Assembly (NCBI GenBank): GCA_038030265.1
Contig: CM075937.1
Span: 30,298,198 to 30,362,197 of the forward strand
Direction: 5' to 3'
DNA length: 64,000 nucleotides
DNA from: Corythucha ciliata
Lineage: Eukaryota; Arthropoda; Insecta; Hemiptera; Tingidae
The position numbers were made by a program, and so were the translations under genes. Positions 22,925 through 34,900 of this stretch are shown here, piece after piece. The first letter of the stretch is position 1, and each line of letters begins with the position of its first letter. The notes beneath the pieces are model-generated. The model ran no database searches and was not told the origin of the DNA. It was given only the letters and a program-made list of their open reading frames with translations.

Positions 22925-23440
22925 TGTTCCGAAGGCAGGCTCTTGCCCTTTTTCTCGAGGCACCCACTGGTCCACGCGAGGAGAAATTTCGGCTCGAAGG
23001 GCCTCAAAAGCTCCTGTAATCATTCTTCGAAGCTCCTCCTGATGCAGCAAACACGGTCTTTTACCAAGCCCCAGACGTGGAAATCCATGTCCCGCGATCG
23101 AAGTGGTAGTGGAATTGAACCCCCTCGTCATATCCACATATCAAAACTTCTATCCAAATGCTGGAGAAATTCGTTCGATTAGGGGGGGGGGGGGCACGAT
23201 CATGTTAAACCGGATACACACATGCGGTACTTGCCAAGTAACTTGCCAAATATTCAATCAATTTCTAGCAATTGTCTACAAACCAACCAGCTGAGAATTT
23301 CAAAAATGTGTTGCTCGTTACTTGGCAAGTACCGCATGTGTGTATCCGGCTTTAAGAATAAGGCTTCGACGAACATCTTCCCCCAGATTTTGCATTGAAT
23401 GAGGCAAATCGTTCCGAATAAAGTTAAAATACACTACGAG
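22925..23440 (-). pseudogene. Tc1/mariner-type transposase relic
   Basis: Minus-strand translation gives, in changing frames, DMDFHVWGLVKDRV (equivalent to the DFFLWG segment after the catalytic SPDLTP motif), LRRMITGAFEALRAEIS and ARACLRNRGGHLESVL. The last is the C-terminal GGHFE-type motif of this transposase family. A further piece, NFIRNDLPHSMQNLGEDV, lies beyond the nested MITE. Several frameshifts and the insertion make it non-functional. Confidence 0.65.
23205..23354. repeat. Nested palindromic MITE
   Basis: CCGGATACACACATGCGGTA near 23,211 returns inverted near 23,331-23,350, and GGTACTTGCCAAGTAAC pairs with GTTACTTGGCAAGTACC. The element is about 150 bp, flanked by TTAA-like sequence, and interrupts the transposase relic. 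Confidence 0.85.
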
Positions 23441-24032
23441 AAGTTCTTATTTTGCATCGCTAACCTTGATTAAGTCCTAAAAGAAGTATTATTTTCATTT
23501 TAAATAAGAAGTAGTGTGTTTAATTCAATTTGTTCACCTTCATTTCTTCGCAAAGGCCTATTGCAAAGAACACCCAAAAAAGCACTTTTAGCTCGAAATC
23601 GGTTCATTTCTTCAAAGTTTTACAAAGAGGTGCGATAATCTGAGTTTGGTACTTTGATCCTCACTAATGAGGCAAGTTTTTGTGAAATTTGCCAAACCTG
23701 GATGGCATTTCAAGTTCGCTATTATGCAATCAAGTTACGGCTAAACTGCCTAAAATCCGTACAAATCTCCACAATCTGACTGGTTACTGGAAAAGTGCGA
23801 CTACTTTCGGGGATAACTGGACCATTTCCCCCTGAAACATGTCTGCTCTTTTCGGTAGTGCCCTCAGATTTAATGTACGTGTAACTGTTCTCGACTTATA
23901 AGCGCTGAATCCAATAAAATCAACGTTATGGCTAAAAATAATAAAATATCGATTATCTCGAAAACGGTTGGAAATCGGACCTATGTTTATATGGACTTTT
24001 TGGTTCATTTTGGACCTAGAAAAACCCCCTGC

Positions 24033-24299
24033 ATTATTGCTGTCGACTTACCAAACACCCTGTATATTTGTTTATGCATGTATGTTTATGTAAGATAATT
24101 AAATCCTCTAAAACTTCCTTCCTGAGGAAATTCTCCTAGGATAAACGGTTTAGACGATATAAAAGAATGTTCAACGGAAAACGTGGAATAAAAATATTTA
24201 TTTCGGACATTTTTACTTTTGCGGGGCATGAACTCCGAGAACGGTTAGGAATTAGTGAAACATGCATATGACAAAAGTTTTTGATATTATGTCAGCTTT

Positions 24300-24303
<4 letters not shown>
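24033..24303. repeat. Left copy of a 271-bp direct duplication
   Basis: It begins ATTATTGC and ends GTCAGCTTTAATT, immediately before the T run of the truncated LINE. The same 271 bp, with about five substitutions, follow the LINE at 25,688-25,958. Confidence 0.9.
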
Positions 24304-24332
<29 letters not shown>

Positions 24333-25687
24333 TAAACGGGGAGGGAAGCCCAGAAGAAACTATCTCCTACCAAACTCGACCTATAAGATCTATTGTGGTG
24401 TCCCCTCAGGTTGCCCTGCCAAGAAAGACGCTAGCTTTCAAGCGTCCTCCACCACCACTCCTTAACGAAGTTGAGGATATTTCCCGTAGCCATCCTGGAG
24501 ATGTCCTCCGGTTGAAACCACATCATTTCCAAGATGTAGAAAGCGTAACCGCCCCAGAGCCTGGCACTCACACAGTACGTGCTCTGCTGTTTCCACGGCC
24601 AGGTCGCAAAATCTGCAAATGTCCGTGTCAGACTTCTCCATTAGTCTGAGTGTATATCGAAGGGCACAATGTCCCGTTAGCAGTCCCACCAAGATTCTAA
24701 GGTCTCCTCGGCTCAGAGAGATCAGGCCCTTCTCCGATCGTCCCTTTGGAGTGACAAAGAGCTTGGCCTGCCTGAGACCTGGTTGTCTAACCCAGTGTTC
24801 ACGATGCCTCTCGTCCAACCACGCCTGCACCTGCCTCTTCGTGAAGGACTTCGTGACCCCGAGACTTGGCTCCGGGCCCACGTAAGGCATCTCTGATCCT
24901 CTCTTCGCGAGTTGATCAGCCATTTCATTCCCCTCAAACCCCTTGTGACCCGGCACCCACATCAAAGTAAGGCTGTTTGCCGTTGCCACAGGCCTGAGGG
25001 CTTCAAGACATCCCCAAACTAGCTTCGAATTCACGACGCTTGAGCCTAGGGCCTTAAGAGCCGCCTGGCTGTCAGACAGGATAAAGATCTTCGCTTTCCG
25101 GAGACCCCTCTCACTAATCTTCCGCGCACAGGCTTCTATAGCATAGATCTCCGCCTGAAAGATGGTGGCGGTCGTCCCAAGGGACTCCCAATGCTGAAGC
25201 CTGGGGCCAAAGACCCCAATGCCAGCACCCCCATCCTTCACAGATCCATCAGTATACCATACTTGCGTGCCGGGCTTAAACCTCGGCAAACCCTTATCCC
25301 AAAGGTCGCGGTTGCCTATGTCGACCTTAAAGGGTTTCTCAAAATCCATCCTCACATGCATGAGATCCGAAACGACTTCAGCCGCCTCACTACATGCAAC
25401 TTCCTCCAGAACACGCAAGTGCCCAACCTGGACACCCCGCTTCACGTACTCCGCCCGCAGCAGTCTCACCGCCGCCATATATGCGGTCGCCTGCACATGA
25501 AAGTGCAGGGGAGGCATGTCCAGTAACACCTCCATGGCTGCCGTCGGGCACGAATGCATAGCACCCGTTACTCCAAGACAGGCCTGGCGCTGCAACTTAC
25601 TCAGCAAGGCCTGGACTGTCCCTTGTTTCGTCTTCTGCCACCATAGGAGTGAGCCATAGGTGACGATAGGCCTAACAACGGCTGTAT
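24304..25687 (-). mobile_element. 5'-truncated copy of the full-length LINE
   Basis: On the minus strand it matches 10,051-11,433 of the full-length element almost exactly, with its poly(A) tail read as a T run at 24,304-24,330. The truncation point shares TATA with the target, suggesting microhomology. Only about one amino-acid difference in 381 codons separates the two copies. It is flanked by the 271-bp duplication. Confidence 0.95.
24462..25685 (-). pseudogene. Truncated ORF2 (end of RT, RNase H, CCHC)
   Basis: The frame is open and holds the last third of ORF2: the region after the reverse-transcriptase palm, complete RNase H (YTDGS, LSDSQAAL, HKGFEGNEMADQLA) and the terminal CCHC. It lacks endonuclease and reverse transcriptase, so it cannot act on its own. 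The difference from the full-length copy is Ser for Thr in the AAEVVSDLM segment. Confidence 0.9.
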
Positions 25688-25958
25688 ATTATTGCCGTCG
25701 ACTTACCAAAAACCCTGTATATTTGTTTATGCATGTATGTTTATGTAAGATAATTAAATCCTCTAAAACTTCCTTCCTGAGGAAATTCTCCTAGGATAAA
25801 CGGTTTAGACGATATAAAAGAATGTTCAACGGAAAACGTGGAATAAAAATATTTTTTTCGGACATTTTTACTTTTGCGGGGCATGCACTCCGAGAACGGT
25901 TAGGAATTAGTGAAACATGCATATTACAAAAGTTTTTGATATTATGTCAGCTTTAATT
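25688..25958. repeat. Right copy of the 271-bp direct duplication
   Basis: It matches 24,033-24,303, including the right terminus of the CAGGGTG element. It continues uninterrupted into GGTCATCATAAG, which represents the original flank. Confidence 0.9.
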
Positions 25959-26225
25959 GGTCATCATAAGAGTTTTGCCTACGATCATCTGTTTTCGAGA
26001 TATCAGTGAAAATCCGAAAAATGGTACTTTCTTTGTGCTCCACCCACTCGGGCTCACCTCCTAGGGATGGGAACTTTTAGTATGTTTACCTCCTAAGTAG
26101 TCCAAACATGGTTCCGGAGTCAAACTTTCTGCTTTCGCTCATTCCCTCTAGACCACCTTTTTGAACACTCGTTTACTGGACTTGTATGTAGGTACGTGTA
26201 ATTATGTTTTTATAAATATTATAGC

Positions 26226-26480
26226 CCAGTAAGATAAGGTGGCAATAATTAGGGTAGATGATGTTTTTGTTTCATGTTGTTGGGGGTGGTGTATATATGA
26301 TGTGTTCAAATTGTTGACCTCGAAAAACCTCGGGATCATCCTTGAATTCGGGAAAGACGGCGCAATTTTTTTGTTTTTTTTCGGGTTTACGCACTTTTTT
26401 TGCTTAAGTAGCCATTTCTCGGCTGTGACTGCGAAGTAACATTTCAAAGCAGACTAAATTTCCGAAAAAACTAGTCCAAA
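26226..26480 (-). repeat. Inverted-repeat arm (pair with 28,630-28,870)
   Basis: GCAATAATTAGGGTAGATGA at 26,243 recurs inverted near 28,846. Between these, both arms keep the same order of motifs, including the EKWLL-coding stretch that creates similar open frames in both. The 2.1-kb spacer contains the second exon of the CXC gene and a hAT-like element. Nothing is recognisable in 25,959-26,225. Confidence 0.7.
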
Positions 26481-26959
26481 GCGAGATCTGGAAGTATCAC
26501 AGTATCAAAGATAGAGATCGTCAAATGTAGGATAACTTTTCAAAATTGACAAATGATGTTGACGTTTAGATGTCTTTATCATGTGTAACCATGTGGAATC
26601 ATTTTAGTGGTCAAAATGGTACACGGCCTTCAGATTTAGGCTAAACGTTCCAACAAAGAGAAGGCAGAACGACAACTGTCGCCCAAGAAGCTCCGTAACT
26701 ACATTGATCAATAATTCATTGTTGATAGATGTAGTTCCTAATAATAGCATTAGTTGGTACGGCCATTGCTCGTAGTAGGCTTTTCGGTATTTTGTCCTTT
26801 ATATGAATTAGATCACAAACGCATGGAACTCATCCGGCAATGACATAATTGTGACTGAAAATGTCTGATAAACTGAATACTTTAGGGCGGAAAACTGAAA
26901 AGTAATGCACTATTTCAACTAAATGATAGCATGGATGTAGAAAGTAAAAAATATATATT

Positions 26960-29900
26960 TCAATACACCCTTTTTCTCTTGGAAGAGCCTGACAGAAGAC
27001 GCGTCTCCTTGTCGTCTATAAGAAATGTCGAAATGTCTTCCGTGCCGCCTTCTATATCCGTGGGGTCTTTTATATCTACACAGTCAAAATCCACGAGTGG
27101 GTTCGGTCGATTCTCACATGACTCGCCACTGCAATTAATGCAAAGCGTAGAACACTTGAGGCCGGCTTTTCTGCACCCACGTGCATTGGTACAACCCTTC
27201 CTACAGGCGCAGGAAACCATCTTCAAGAGTAGGGAGGGAGCAGGTTCATCAGACATTTTTTCGGAATGAGTCTTTGCAGTGATTGGACCCATCCCAATTT
27301 CAATGGGCTCTTCTCGTTTCCCAGCCATTTTTGAACCTGAAATGAATCAGGCGACGGGAGATTATGAAAACTCTCGAAATTGTATAGAAAATAAGGAGAT
27401 TATGGACCCCACCATGGGAGTATTTTGCTATACGTATTTCGTCCTATAAAGCAGTGGGTTTCAACCTTTTGCGGCTCGCGACCCACTAAATTCGGCTATA
27501 ATTAGTATAAATTTAAATTTGGTTATAATTTCTTCGCGACCCATGTGCATAATATACTATTTAGGTGAGTGGGGGGGGGGGCATTTGGGCTTTCAGTGAC
27601 TATACACGTTACTGTGAAAGCCCGAATCCTATACCGAAAGCCAAACTCAACGGTGACTGTCACATTCACCACAGCAGAGAAAGTTATAGCTGTCGAAAGC
27701 CGGGGAAATTTGGGCTTTCAGTGGTGGATGTTATTTTTATATTATCTATATCGATATAAATATTAAGGGTATACACGGAAATCAACACTATTTAGGTATT
27801 CAAATTATGGGCGACACTTAAACGCTGTTTGTAATTTACTGGGCTTTCATTTGTGTACACAATATGTAGTTGGTCCAGCATGATCTCTTTCATTTTCAGA
27901 TCACAGATGATCGAAAATCCGTATCGGAGGCGTATCGAGAGCAGTGCATAAAAATATGCTGCATATCTTTCAGCATGTGGCAGGCTCCACAAAAGGCGTC
28001 GCGTCGGGCCTTGACGTTGCATTAAGATATAATATACGCCACAAATCCTGTGATTATATTTCACGACATAATACACGACACGTTAGTCCCTCGGACCAAA
28101 TAAGATGTACGAAAGCAGGGTACCTGGGGATTTTAGGATCAAATTTTCCGTCTCGATTTGACTATTTGCCTGAGAACACTGTTTCACGCTCTCTCGGAAA
28201 TTTGAAATGGGTGAATGAAGTAATAATCTTGAACTATGTAGCCTAAGGTGAATGAAGAAAGTAACGGTAGCAAAACATGAAATAGTGGGAAGGGCACGGC
28301 CCTTTAGGACAAAATTATGGGTCGCGACCCAAGTGTGGATAACGGACGGTGACCCAGCCAGGAAAAGCCCGCGACCCACAGGTTGAAAACCACTATCAAA
28401 CCCAACCACTAACTATCAAACCATTGGGAATAACAAGTCGTTTTGCCTCATTTTTGAAGATTCAGTCTAGTCTAGCAAAATAATTAGTACTATTATGACC
28501 ATTAAAGGTTTCTACAATGTCACAGCTAACGAAACGAAGAACCATAAACAGCACTTCGGACTGTTGACAAATTTGCCTAAATTTGACGAGCTGTATCTTG
28601 GCAACGATAATACATTTAGAACCCGCTTTAGGCTGGTTTTCTCAGAAATTTTCTCAACTTTGAAAAGTTACTTCGAAGCCACAACCGAAAAATGGCTACT
28701 TCAGCGTGAAAGAGCCAAACCCCCAAAAAAGTCCCACATTTTTGTGGTTTTTCGAGAATTCCAGGATGATCCCGATGTCTTTCGAGGTCAACAATTTGAA
28801 CATGTCATACCTGCACCACACCAGACAACTTAAAAAAATATATCATCTACCCTAATTATTGCAACCTGACCCCCCTTTTTAGTTCTTATTTTACTGGAAT
28901 ATTATATACTTTTGTAATTTTGAAAACCCCTCACAAGAAAAATTCCTGGGCACGCCACTATGAACTTAGTATATTGTCTGAGAGTTTGAATCTACTAGGA
29001 AACTCCAAGAACTAAAAAACAAAACAACAAAGTAAAAGGAATTGCAGTTATTAATAGATTCAGTTATTGTCAGTTCGAGTCTCTTAAACAATTTAAAAGA
29101 TATCTAGTCACTAATTAAGAGAAAATAGCATTAAGGTACCAGAATAACTTTGTGTATGTTTATATCTTTTAAGCTGTAATTGCTGTATTTACTGCTGCTT
29201 TGAGTAATTTGGCGTTACTTGGCATTCGTTTGTGTGTGTTTTTTTTTTATGATTACCTATTTAATGGCCTTGGTTCACTCGTTGTTGTTAGGCCTATGAC
29301 ATACTGGGCGGTTTCCCGCAAACAGTGGAGTTTCGATGAGAGATGACATACTGAAGAAACCGCGCCTAGCTGCGGTTTTTTGCCGCGCCGCGGTGTTTTT
29401 TCTCCCGCGACGTGCCAGCGGGTTTTTTCTTCCCGCGGCGGTCGAGCGGTGCTTTTTCTAGAGGAGAGCAAGGACCCGCGTCTATGAGCAATGACACACT
29501 GGCGCGGTTTCCCGCACGCGGTTTTAGTGTCTGGGTTCTTTTTTCTGATAATTCTTCGAGGAAAAGTTGTGATTTTTAATGTTTATTGTTGTGATGTTTA
29601 AAGTTGTGATTTTTTAACGGTGGTTGGCTCTGGCATTTATTTATTTTTGTATTAATTATTAATAGAGACACAAGGTTTGATTGGCTAATTTCGAAAGTAA
29701 AATTTGGGGTAAATAGATAAGAATACCTATCCTATATTTGTCGTACGCGTGAAATGAGAAACCCTTCATTTTTATTTTTTTTAAGTGATAGTGTACCATC
29801 TTAGTGTAATTTTAATGATACTTAACCAATGAACCTTTTCTTTCTTTCCTTTTCCTTCATTGTGTGTGTTATAAGGTTGGGAGGTAACATGTACAAGACT

Positions 29901-31688
29901 ACAAGAGCTGTGTACCTTCTACTGTTGAACACAGCTGACTTCAAAAAGTCCAGCGAACTCTCCCTTGCCGGAGAGTTTGGTCAAGGCATGTGTAGACAAG
30001 GCCTGCCAACCACCCCAGGGTACCCGGGACAGCCCCGGTTTGGCTAATTTTGTCCAAGCAAGGTCATACTGGACGCATTTTGTCCCGGATTTTGCATTAT
30101 ATTTCTGAAAAATTGACATGGGGGGGGGGGGTTTGATGCTTGTGAACCTGGCCTGATACAAGTTGGAATAATTAATGAACATCGTTATTATGTATTCGTT
30201 TAATGAGCCGATTTAATTTTTTTCCTCCTTTCAGATACTTTTTTAAAATGTACCGGTTGCCGGGTAGGTACCTTTGTGGTTCACTTCTTCTGTGGTCAGA
30301 GTATTTCGTGGTTCATTTATTTTGTGGTTAGAGCATTTCGTGCTTTCGGCGTTTGGGCTCTTTGTGTTCAAGTTGTTGTGGTTCAATTTTTCATTGGTTA
30401 GACTTTCTGTGATCAAGGCGTGTTGTGGTTGGAGCTCTTTGTGATTCGAGCTTTCTGGGAACCAAGTTTACTTGGTTAGAGCATTTTGTGGCTGTAGAGC
30501 TCTGGGCCATCACACGTCGTACGGCGATCGTCGCCATCTCACAATGGGAAAGGATCACATTAACTGATCTAACCCACTAGTTCCAGGGAAAATACAGAAA
30601 CCTGGTTATAGAGCATTTTTTGGTAAATTGCTTTCTGTGGTTGAGTGTTTCTTGTAGTAAGATATTTTTTGGGTCAAGGCTTTTCGTGGTTAGAGATTTT
30701 TGTAGTAAGAGCACTTTGTGGTTCATTAGACCATTTTGTGGTTAGATACTTTTTTTGTTAGAGCATTTTGTGATTAAAGCATTTTGTGGTTAAGTGTTTG
30801 TATTTGTGGTTAGAGCGTTTTTGGTTAGGTTCTTGTGGTTACAACTTTTTGTGGTTAGATCATTCGCTATTTGCGCATTTTGGTGTTGCTGCTTTGTGAG
30901 ATTTGAGCTTTTTGTGGTTAGAGCTTTTGAGGTAAGATCTTCATGTGATTAGAGTATTTTGATATTCGAGCTTCTAAGGGATGCAGCTTTCGGTATTTAG
31001 GCCTTTTAGGGGTTCACGTTTTCGTGGTTCAATTTGTTTGTGGCTAGACCTTTTTGTGGTCAGGGCTTCTTGGGGTTAGAGTTATTTTTGTGACATCATT
31101 TTGAGGTCAGCACATTTTGCGGTTACAGTTCAATCTTGATGTTCAAGTTTTTTTTTTTGTTTTTTTTGGTTCAAGCTTCTTGTTGTTGGGAGTTGTTCAA
31201 GCTCAAGCAAGTCCTTCGCGAGCGCCCACTATGACAACACCTCAAGTCGAGTGTCCCGTTTTTTTCCTTTTTGCCCCGGGAGATTTTACACTTTGAAACT
31301 TTTGTCCCGATTTTGTCAGATTTCGAGTTGGTAACCCTATGTGTAGAGCATGTCCTAAAGGTAGGTTGTGCGTTGGAAAGTGAGTAAGCCCGTTCTATTC
31401 TGACTTACGATGTCCTGGGGGTAGGACGGCCGTGTCGGATCGTGCGTGTATACTAGGGCCCTTAAGAGAATGGTTCTGAACCATGCTTGGAAAGTTCATT
31501 TATTTGTCATCGTATGGTGGAGCGTGACACACGAGAATGCATTATGAACTTTTCAAAAAAGAATGGGAGGCAAATGCAATGTAACATAGCATAAAACAGC
31601 AATATGAATGCGAAGCGAGTTATAAATTAAACTTACCTGGAGCGAATGCAGTAGACGAATCATCACTGGTCCAAGCCGGCTGCTTCAT
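26960..31688 (-). CDS. Small CXC-like cysteine-rich protein, two exons
   Basis: Exon 1 (31,688-31,637) starts MKQPAWTSDDSSTAFAP and ends in phase 1 at CCAG/GTAAGT. Exon 2 (27,336-26,960) starts after TTTCAG in the matching phase and adds the rest, giving 142 residues. The core LLLKMVSCACRKGCTNARG, then CRKAGLKCSTLCINC and GESCENRP, resembles TSO1/tesmin-type CXC zinc-binding domains. Such a module recurs in many arthropod proteins of unknown function, some multicopy. The acidic tail ends in KRKRVY. The function is unknown; a nuclear DNA-binding role is inference. The intron is 4.3 kb and carries a hAT-like insertion. It is divergent from ARPC1. Confidence 0.65.
27453..28395. mobile_element. 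hAT-like non-autonomous element
   Basis: The left end CAGTGGGTTTCAACCTTTTG, with a nearby GCGACCCAC motif, is mirrored at the right end (GCGACCCACAGGTTGAAAAC followed by CACTA). This is the termini style of non-autonomous hAT elements in animals. Within the central part, frames are short and match nothing. No clean 8-bp target duplication is visible. It lies in the intron of the CXC gene. Confidence 0.65.
28630..28870 (+). repeat. Inverted-repeat arm (pair with 26,226-26,480)
   Basis: This is the inverse of the 26.2-26.5 kb arm with moderate divergence. A 112-codon open frame at 28,495-28,833 overlaps the arm and is not supported as a gene. Confidence 0.7.
28871..30254. other. CXC-gene intron; one GC-rich imperfect repeat
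   Basis: Most of it is AT-rich and featureless. At about 29,283-29,520 a GC-rich patch repeats CGCGGTTTTTT and CCCGCGGCG-type motifs, with ATGACATACTGG and ATGACACACTGG near its two ends, probably an old MITE. A G run is at 30,120. Confidence 0.4.
30255..31205 (+). repeat. Degenerate tandem array, TTTTGTGGTTAGAGC family
   Basis: Several dozen diverged units of about 16-25 bp read TTTTGTGGTTAGAGC or TTTGTGGTTCAAGC, all on the plus strand. The unit is unrelated to the other repeat families in the window. Confidence 0.75.
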
Positions 31689-31978
31689 AAAAGTGCGTAG
31701 ATGCTCAATCAAAGATAAAAATAATGTAAAACCCGAAAAATCAAACATTTAGGATAAAGATAAACATTTTGCTGGATTGTGAGTAACCTGTACCTTCATC
31801 ACCTTTTTAACCGGAGAAACTGACCCTCCTGTTATCTATGAAGTAGTCGGGTGCGTCACAGAATTAGTCACAGTCGGTGCTACTGTGTTGTTCCCTGTGT
31901 TTCCCTTTTTTTTTTATTAAGTATTAATAGTTTTGTTAAAGTTAATGAAAAGTATTAGAGGGCGTTTTAAATAATAAG
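31689..31978. promoter_or_regulatory. Bidirectional promoter interval between CXC gene and ARPC1
   Basis: Only 290 bp separate the start codons of two divergent genes, so both 5' UTRs and core promoters must share this interval unless upstream non-coding exons exist. I see no clear TATA box or initiator; a T run lies at 31,909. Shared regulation is inference from spacing alone. Confidence 0.55.
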
Positions 31979-34900
31979 ATGTGTGAAAAATATAGTTTTG
32001 GCACGGCACCAATTACTTTCCATGCTTGGAACAGCGACCGCACCCGTAAGTCCGTTCTGTTTGTCTTGGTAGGGGTCTATGAATAGCTTTAAACGGGTAT
32101 TTCTTTAGAAATTGCCTTGAGTCCGAACAACCACGAAGTTCAAATTTATCAACGCAGTGGGAACGGTGGTACTTCGTCGGATTGGACGCAGGCTGAAGTC
32201 TTGGAGCAGCACGATTTAAGAGTCACTGGTATCGACTGGGCTCCCAAAACTAACCGAATCGTGACTTGTGCCGCTGTGAGTTCAAGTGAGGTAGTTGGTA
32301 CGCGATCGCTATTGTTGAATCAACGATCATTTCAGGATCGTAACGCTTACGTGTGGACTCAGACTGATGATGGGAAGTGGAAACCTACTTTCGTACTTTT
32401 GAGAATCAACAGAGCGGCGACATGCGTCAAGTGGTCTCCAGAAGGTATGGCGATTTCATTTACTTACGGAAGTTTACGACCAGAAAGAAACGGTGAATGG
32501 CCTGGACTAGGGGCGTAGTTAGCCCTTGATCTAGTGGTGGACGGCTTCACTGGAGAAGATACCACATGCACTAAAGCCTATTGCAGCCTTATACCCGCTA
32601 GTTCATCAACTCAAAACTCGGCGTAATTCATCACCAGAACCTGTATTTGCACAAAAAGGATCGTTACCGCCAAAAACTAGCTATGTGCTGGGAAACTGCC
32701 GGTTTTCGGTCCTGAAACTGACAATTTTTCTCCAGAAAGTGATACTTATGGAGCTAAACATGATACCATGGTCCCAGAGTCTCGCCTGTAGTCGGAAACT
32801 GCGGTAATTTATCCTCTCAAACTGGACCCTTCTATCACTCAACACGGACTCGATCGCACCCGCAGCGTTAGGCAACGATGCATAAAGTAAACTGGATTGC
32901 TCATCGCTGTAGGTAAAACGAACCATCAGAAAGTGGATAAGAGGGTGGGGCTCCAACTTTGGTACCGAAACTGTTTTTTTTTACTTCACTGAAAACTTGG
33001 GGGGCCCCTCTTCACAAGGGGACCGCGCCCCAAGCAAAAAATCAAAATTTTGTTGTATTTTTTTTCTGATGGCCCCTTCCTTATAAGGGGAATGAAATAC
33101 GAAGAAATTTCAGTGAACGGAAACTTTTCCGGCGTTTTCCATTCAAGTGAAGGTTTTTCCACCCGTCCTCTCTGAACTTAAACATGTGTTTTTGGAGGGG
33201 ACGCGGCACCAGAGGCGTAGCCAGCCCTTGACTCAGTGGTGGGCAGAAGATGTCGGATGTTCTGGAGACCCCAGCAAAAGAACTGGTAGTTCATTAGATC
33301 GGAAATAGGCGCAATAAATCGTCAAATTCTTCCCCTGAAACTGAATTTTCACAAAATGGATCGTAATCCATCAAAAACTAATAACGTATTCGTTGGGAAA
33401 ATATCATCGGTTTTAGCCTTCTATTCCTGATTTTCTGCCCAAAAACTGCCAATGTTTTCCACGGAAATCGACACTTACAGGAAAGGGACTTGGCACTGAA
33501 ATATAATATTAAAAAATCCAACATTTTTTAAGTAAACAATTAAGATTTTTAACTACAAACTGACGTTTTTTTTAAACACAAAACTGAATATTTCACTCTA
33601 TAGCTAAATATTTTACTTCTAAACTGACGTTTTTACGCTAAAGCCGAAGTCTTTACGCCTAAACTAAAAATTGCACGGCACAACTGGAAATTTTAAAATC
33701 AAAGGCTTTATCCCCAAAAACTGTTTATTTCAGCCTAAAACTGGTGGTTTTATCCCAAAATGATAAAAAAAACGAATGATATTACCACAACAGACCACTC
33801 TGCATTAAACTGTCGATTTTATCCCTCAAGTGGCGATTTTACTTAAAAAACTTACAATTTCTCGCCAGAGCTGACATGTCCCCCCCCCACTGGCGGTTTT
33901 AACCTAAAACTAAACTTTTCTGCTTCCATTTCAAAAATGGAGCCCGAAACGACAACATTTTGCCTCAAAATTAGATAGTACTCCAAAACTGACTATGTTA
34001 CGCTTTAACTAAAGTATTCCTCAAAACGAATGATTCTTGGCCAAATAAAAGGACGACTCTGCCTTGAAAACCGGCGATTGCACCGCAAAACTGACGAACT
34101 CATCCCAAACGTGACGATTTTATACCGAAATAAACGATTTCACGCCAAAGCTGACGTGTTGCCCCATAACTCAGTACGAAACTACAAAACAGTGGCGATT
34201 TCCCCCAAAACTAAATTTGATGGTTTAACCTCAAAAATGAATATTTAACCCGAAATCGGTTATTTAGACACAAAACTAACGACGCACTTCAAACCTGAAG
34301 TGTTCGTCCAAAGATTTCACTACAAAAACTGACAAGTTTACCCCAAAACTGACTGTTTAAATTCCAAAACGATTTGATTTCATTCCATTAACGTTCCTAA
34401 ACTGACGATTTTACCCTGAAACTTGCGGTTCCACCCAAAAAATATTATTTCACCTCAAAACTGTATATTTTACTCCAAAACTGACAATGGCCCCGTTGTA
34501 AAACTCAAAAAATGAGGAAGTAACATAAAAAATAAAAATCGCTGGAGACATTTTTTTTCTAAAGAAAATGACTAAATATGACCAGGAATTGAATATAAGT
34601 GCGTAAATGATTGATTTCGATTTATAGCGAAAAAATAAAACTTGCCAATTTTTTTTTGTTACCTTAAACGGCCGGTCTGTGACTCGTGACGTAACTAAGG
34701 GGTCGTGACCCCTCCCAACCCTCCGCATCATGGCTGTTATCATGTGTTGCCCCTTCTTGACCATCCCCTTTCTCCAAAGTCCTATTGTTTGATTTGTGGG
34801 AAGCCATTGTGAAGGTTATGCGAAGGCTGTTATTGCGTCATCAGTCTATCTAGCCTATTTCAAATGGGTCCCGCGACCCAATAGTTTTAAAAATTAATAA

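Larger units (their letters stand above)
22198..24062. mobile_element. CAGGGTG foldback transposon with Tc1/mariner-type core
   Basis: The element starts with CAGGGTGTTTGGTAAGTCG and ends with its complement, flanked by TA on both sides. The inverted arms are about 530 bp (22,198-22,725 and about 23,540-24,062). The centre holds pieces of a transposase on the minus strand and a nested MITE at 23,205-23,354. TA target sites and the transposase relic place it in the IS630/Tc1/mariner superfamily. The very long arms are unlike the usual short mariner termini. Confidence 0.8.

Noticed and set aside
26931..27269. 112-codon plus-strand frame
   Set aside because: Antisense to exon 2 of the CXC gene, whose cysteine pattern and splice signals are on the minus strand.
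28495..28833. 112-codon plus-strand open frame
   Set aside because: Its second half is the inverted-repeat arm shared with 26,226-26,480, where the frame is broken; it starts in repeat-free sequence without support.
30255..31205. CRISPR-like or regulatory repeat array
   Set aside because: Units are degenerate and continuous without spacers, in a eukaryotic intron; the same holds for the other short-unit arrays.
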